Below are positions 5,400 through 5,859 of a DNA stretch of 5,859 nucleotides, piece by piece. Origin of the DNA: Nitrosopumilaceae archaeon (lineage in GTDB: Archaea; Thermoproteota; Nitrososphaeria; Nitrososphaerales; Nitrosopumilaceae); contig JACENB010000075.1 in the NCBI GenBank assembly GCA_013867245.1, positions 1-5,859 of the forward strand, written 5' to 3'. Below the pieces are notes generated by a model, which had not been told where the DNA came from, did not search any database, and saw only the letters and a program-made list of their open reading frames with translations. Made by a program: the position numbers and the translations under genes. Numbering within the stretch: position 1 is the first letter of the stretch; each line of letters begins with the position of its first letter.

Positions 5400-5859
5400 T
5401 TCCAGATGAACTGATTGTAAATTAGTTCTGGTCTAATTTGTCTAAATGGTTGTGCACCACCACTGTACCATTTTGTAAAGAATTCATACAAGTGCAATCT
5501 GAGAGACTGGATGTATACAATTAATCCTTCAATCATCATAATTCCCAAGTTTCCTCCAATGATCATTGCCATTGCAGCACCTGATTCCATTCCTCCTAGA
5601 GACTTGAATGCATTGTTAACTGTCATTAATAACGCAGCATGCACCAGCAGCATAATTCCAAGTCTAGCGTAACTGATTGTGTGGGCTAGCGCTTCTACTG
5701 TTTTACCTAAGAATACTTCCATCACAACATTTGCTGCTGAACCTCCATCTTCTGGATGCTTCTTTGCATGCATAATTCCTCCAATCATCATCATAACCAT
5801 TGATGCAATTACAATAATTACTGCAATTCTTGTAACAATCCAAACTTGTGCCCAATCAC
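5390..5859 (-). CDS. atpI: A/V-type ATP synthase subunit I (subunit a), C-terminal part; start outside the window
   Basis: The visible 155 or so codons are the C-terminal membrane domain of subunit I/a, the stator that forms two ion half-channels against the rotor ring. The frame stays open to the window edge, beginning DWAQVWIVTRIAVII, so the Met at 5800 is internal and not the start. Three membrane segments are seen: from VWIVTR to MIGG, from ALAHTISYARLGIMLL to VNNAF, and from GAAMAMIIGG to the end of LRLHLYEFF. The Arg in SYARLG (codon 5665-5663) matches the essential arginine of the family (R735 in yeast Vph1) that releases the ion from the rotor carboxylate. The EGLIVYIQSLRLHLYEFF...YSGGAQPF ending is the standard signature of the C-terminus, so the protein ends normally. 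Full members have 600-800 residues, so most of the gene lies to the right. Whether H+ or Na+ is carried cannot be read from this piece. Confidence 0.95.
   Translation of the reverse strand, partial: DWAQVWIVTRIAVIIVIASMVMMMIGGIMHAKKHPEDGGSAANVVMEVFLGKTVEALAHTISYARLGIMLLVHAALLMTVNNAFKSLGGMESGAAMAMIIGGNLGIMMIEGLIVYIQSLRLHLYEFFTKWYSGGAQPFRQIRPELIYNQFIWKKK

Noticed and set aside
5390..5800. A complete 136-residue gene starting at the Met at 5800
   Set aside because: The frame stays open through 19 more codons to the window edge and encodes another membrane segment, so this is an internal Met of subunit I.

Overview
The window looks like the chromosome of a Nitrosopumilus-like ammonia-oxidising archaeon (Nitrososphaerota/Thaumarchaeota). 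The evidence is AT-rich, archaeal-style DNA with TATA boxes about 25 bases before start codons, archaeal A/V-type ATPase subunits instead of F-type ones, a large Amt ammonium transporter with a signal peptide and an archaeal-style extracellular extension, and small hypothetical genes. The genus is inferred from gene content and sequence style, not from a database match.

Layout. Left part (35-2731, all minus strand), in transcription order: a possible winged-helix protein (2731-2063), ATPase subunit C (2004-970), a 78-residue two-helix membrane protein (961-725) and a Cas4-like four-cysteine protein whose nuclease residues look degraded (691-35). The gaps are 58, 8 and 33 bases, so these are likely one or two transcription units, with a candidate extra promoter in front of subunit C. 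Middle (2732-5316): a 128-base divergent promoter region, then amt (2860-4422) and a two-domain rhodanese-type sulfurtransferase (4543-5316), both plus strand. Right end: the C-terminal part of ATPase subunit I/a (minus strand, 5859-5390, cut by the window edge), which converges on the sulfurtransferase.

How the genes fit together. Subunit I is the membrane stator that carries the ion half-channels, and subunit C is the central-stalk adaptor on the rotor ring. Many archaeal ATPase operons keep these genes close together. Here they are on the same strand but split by an oppositely oriented ammonium transporter and a sulfurtransferase. Amt brings in the energy substrate (ammonium), whose oxidation drives the ion gradient used by the ATPase, so the neighbourhood joins substrate uptake and ATP synthesis; co-regulation is not shown by the sequence.

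The least ordinary items are the Cas4-like protein with a kept cysteine cluster but lost nuclease residues, the small two-helix protein next to subunit C (perhaps an ATPase accessory), and the winged-helix-like gene divergent from amt. No tRNA, rRNA, CRISPR array, insertion sequence or phage gene was seen. The only stretches without a gene are 128 bases or shorter, and each is described.
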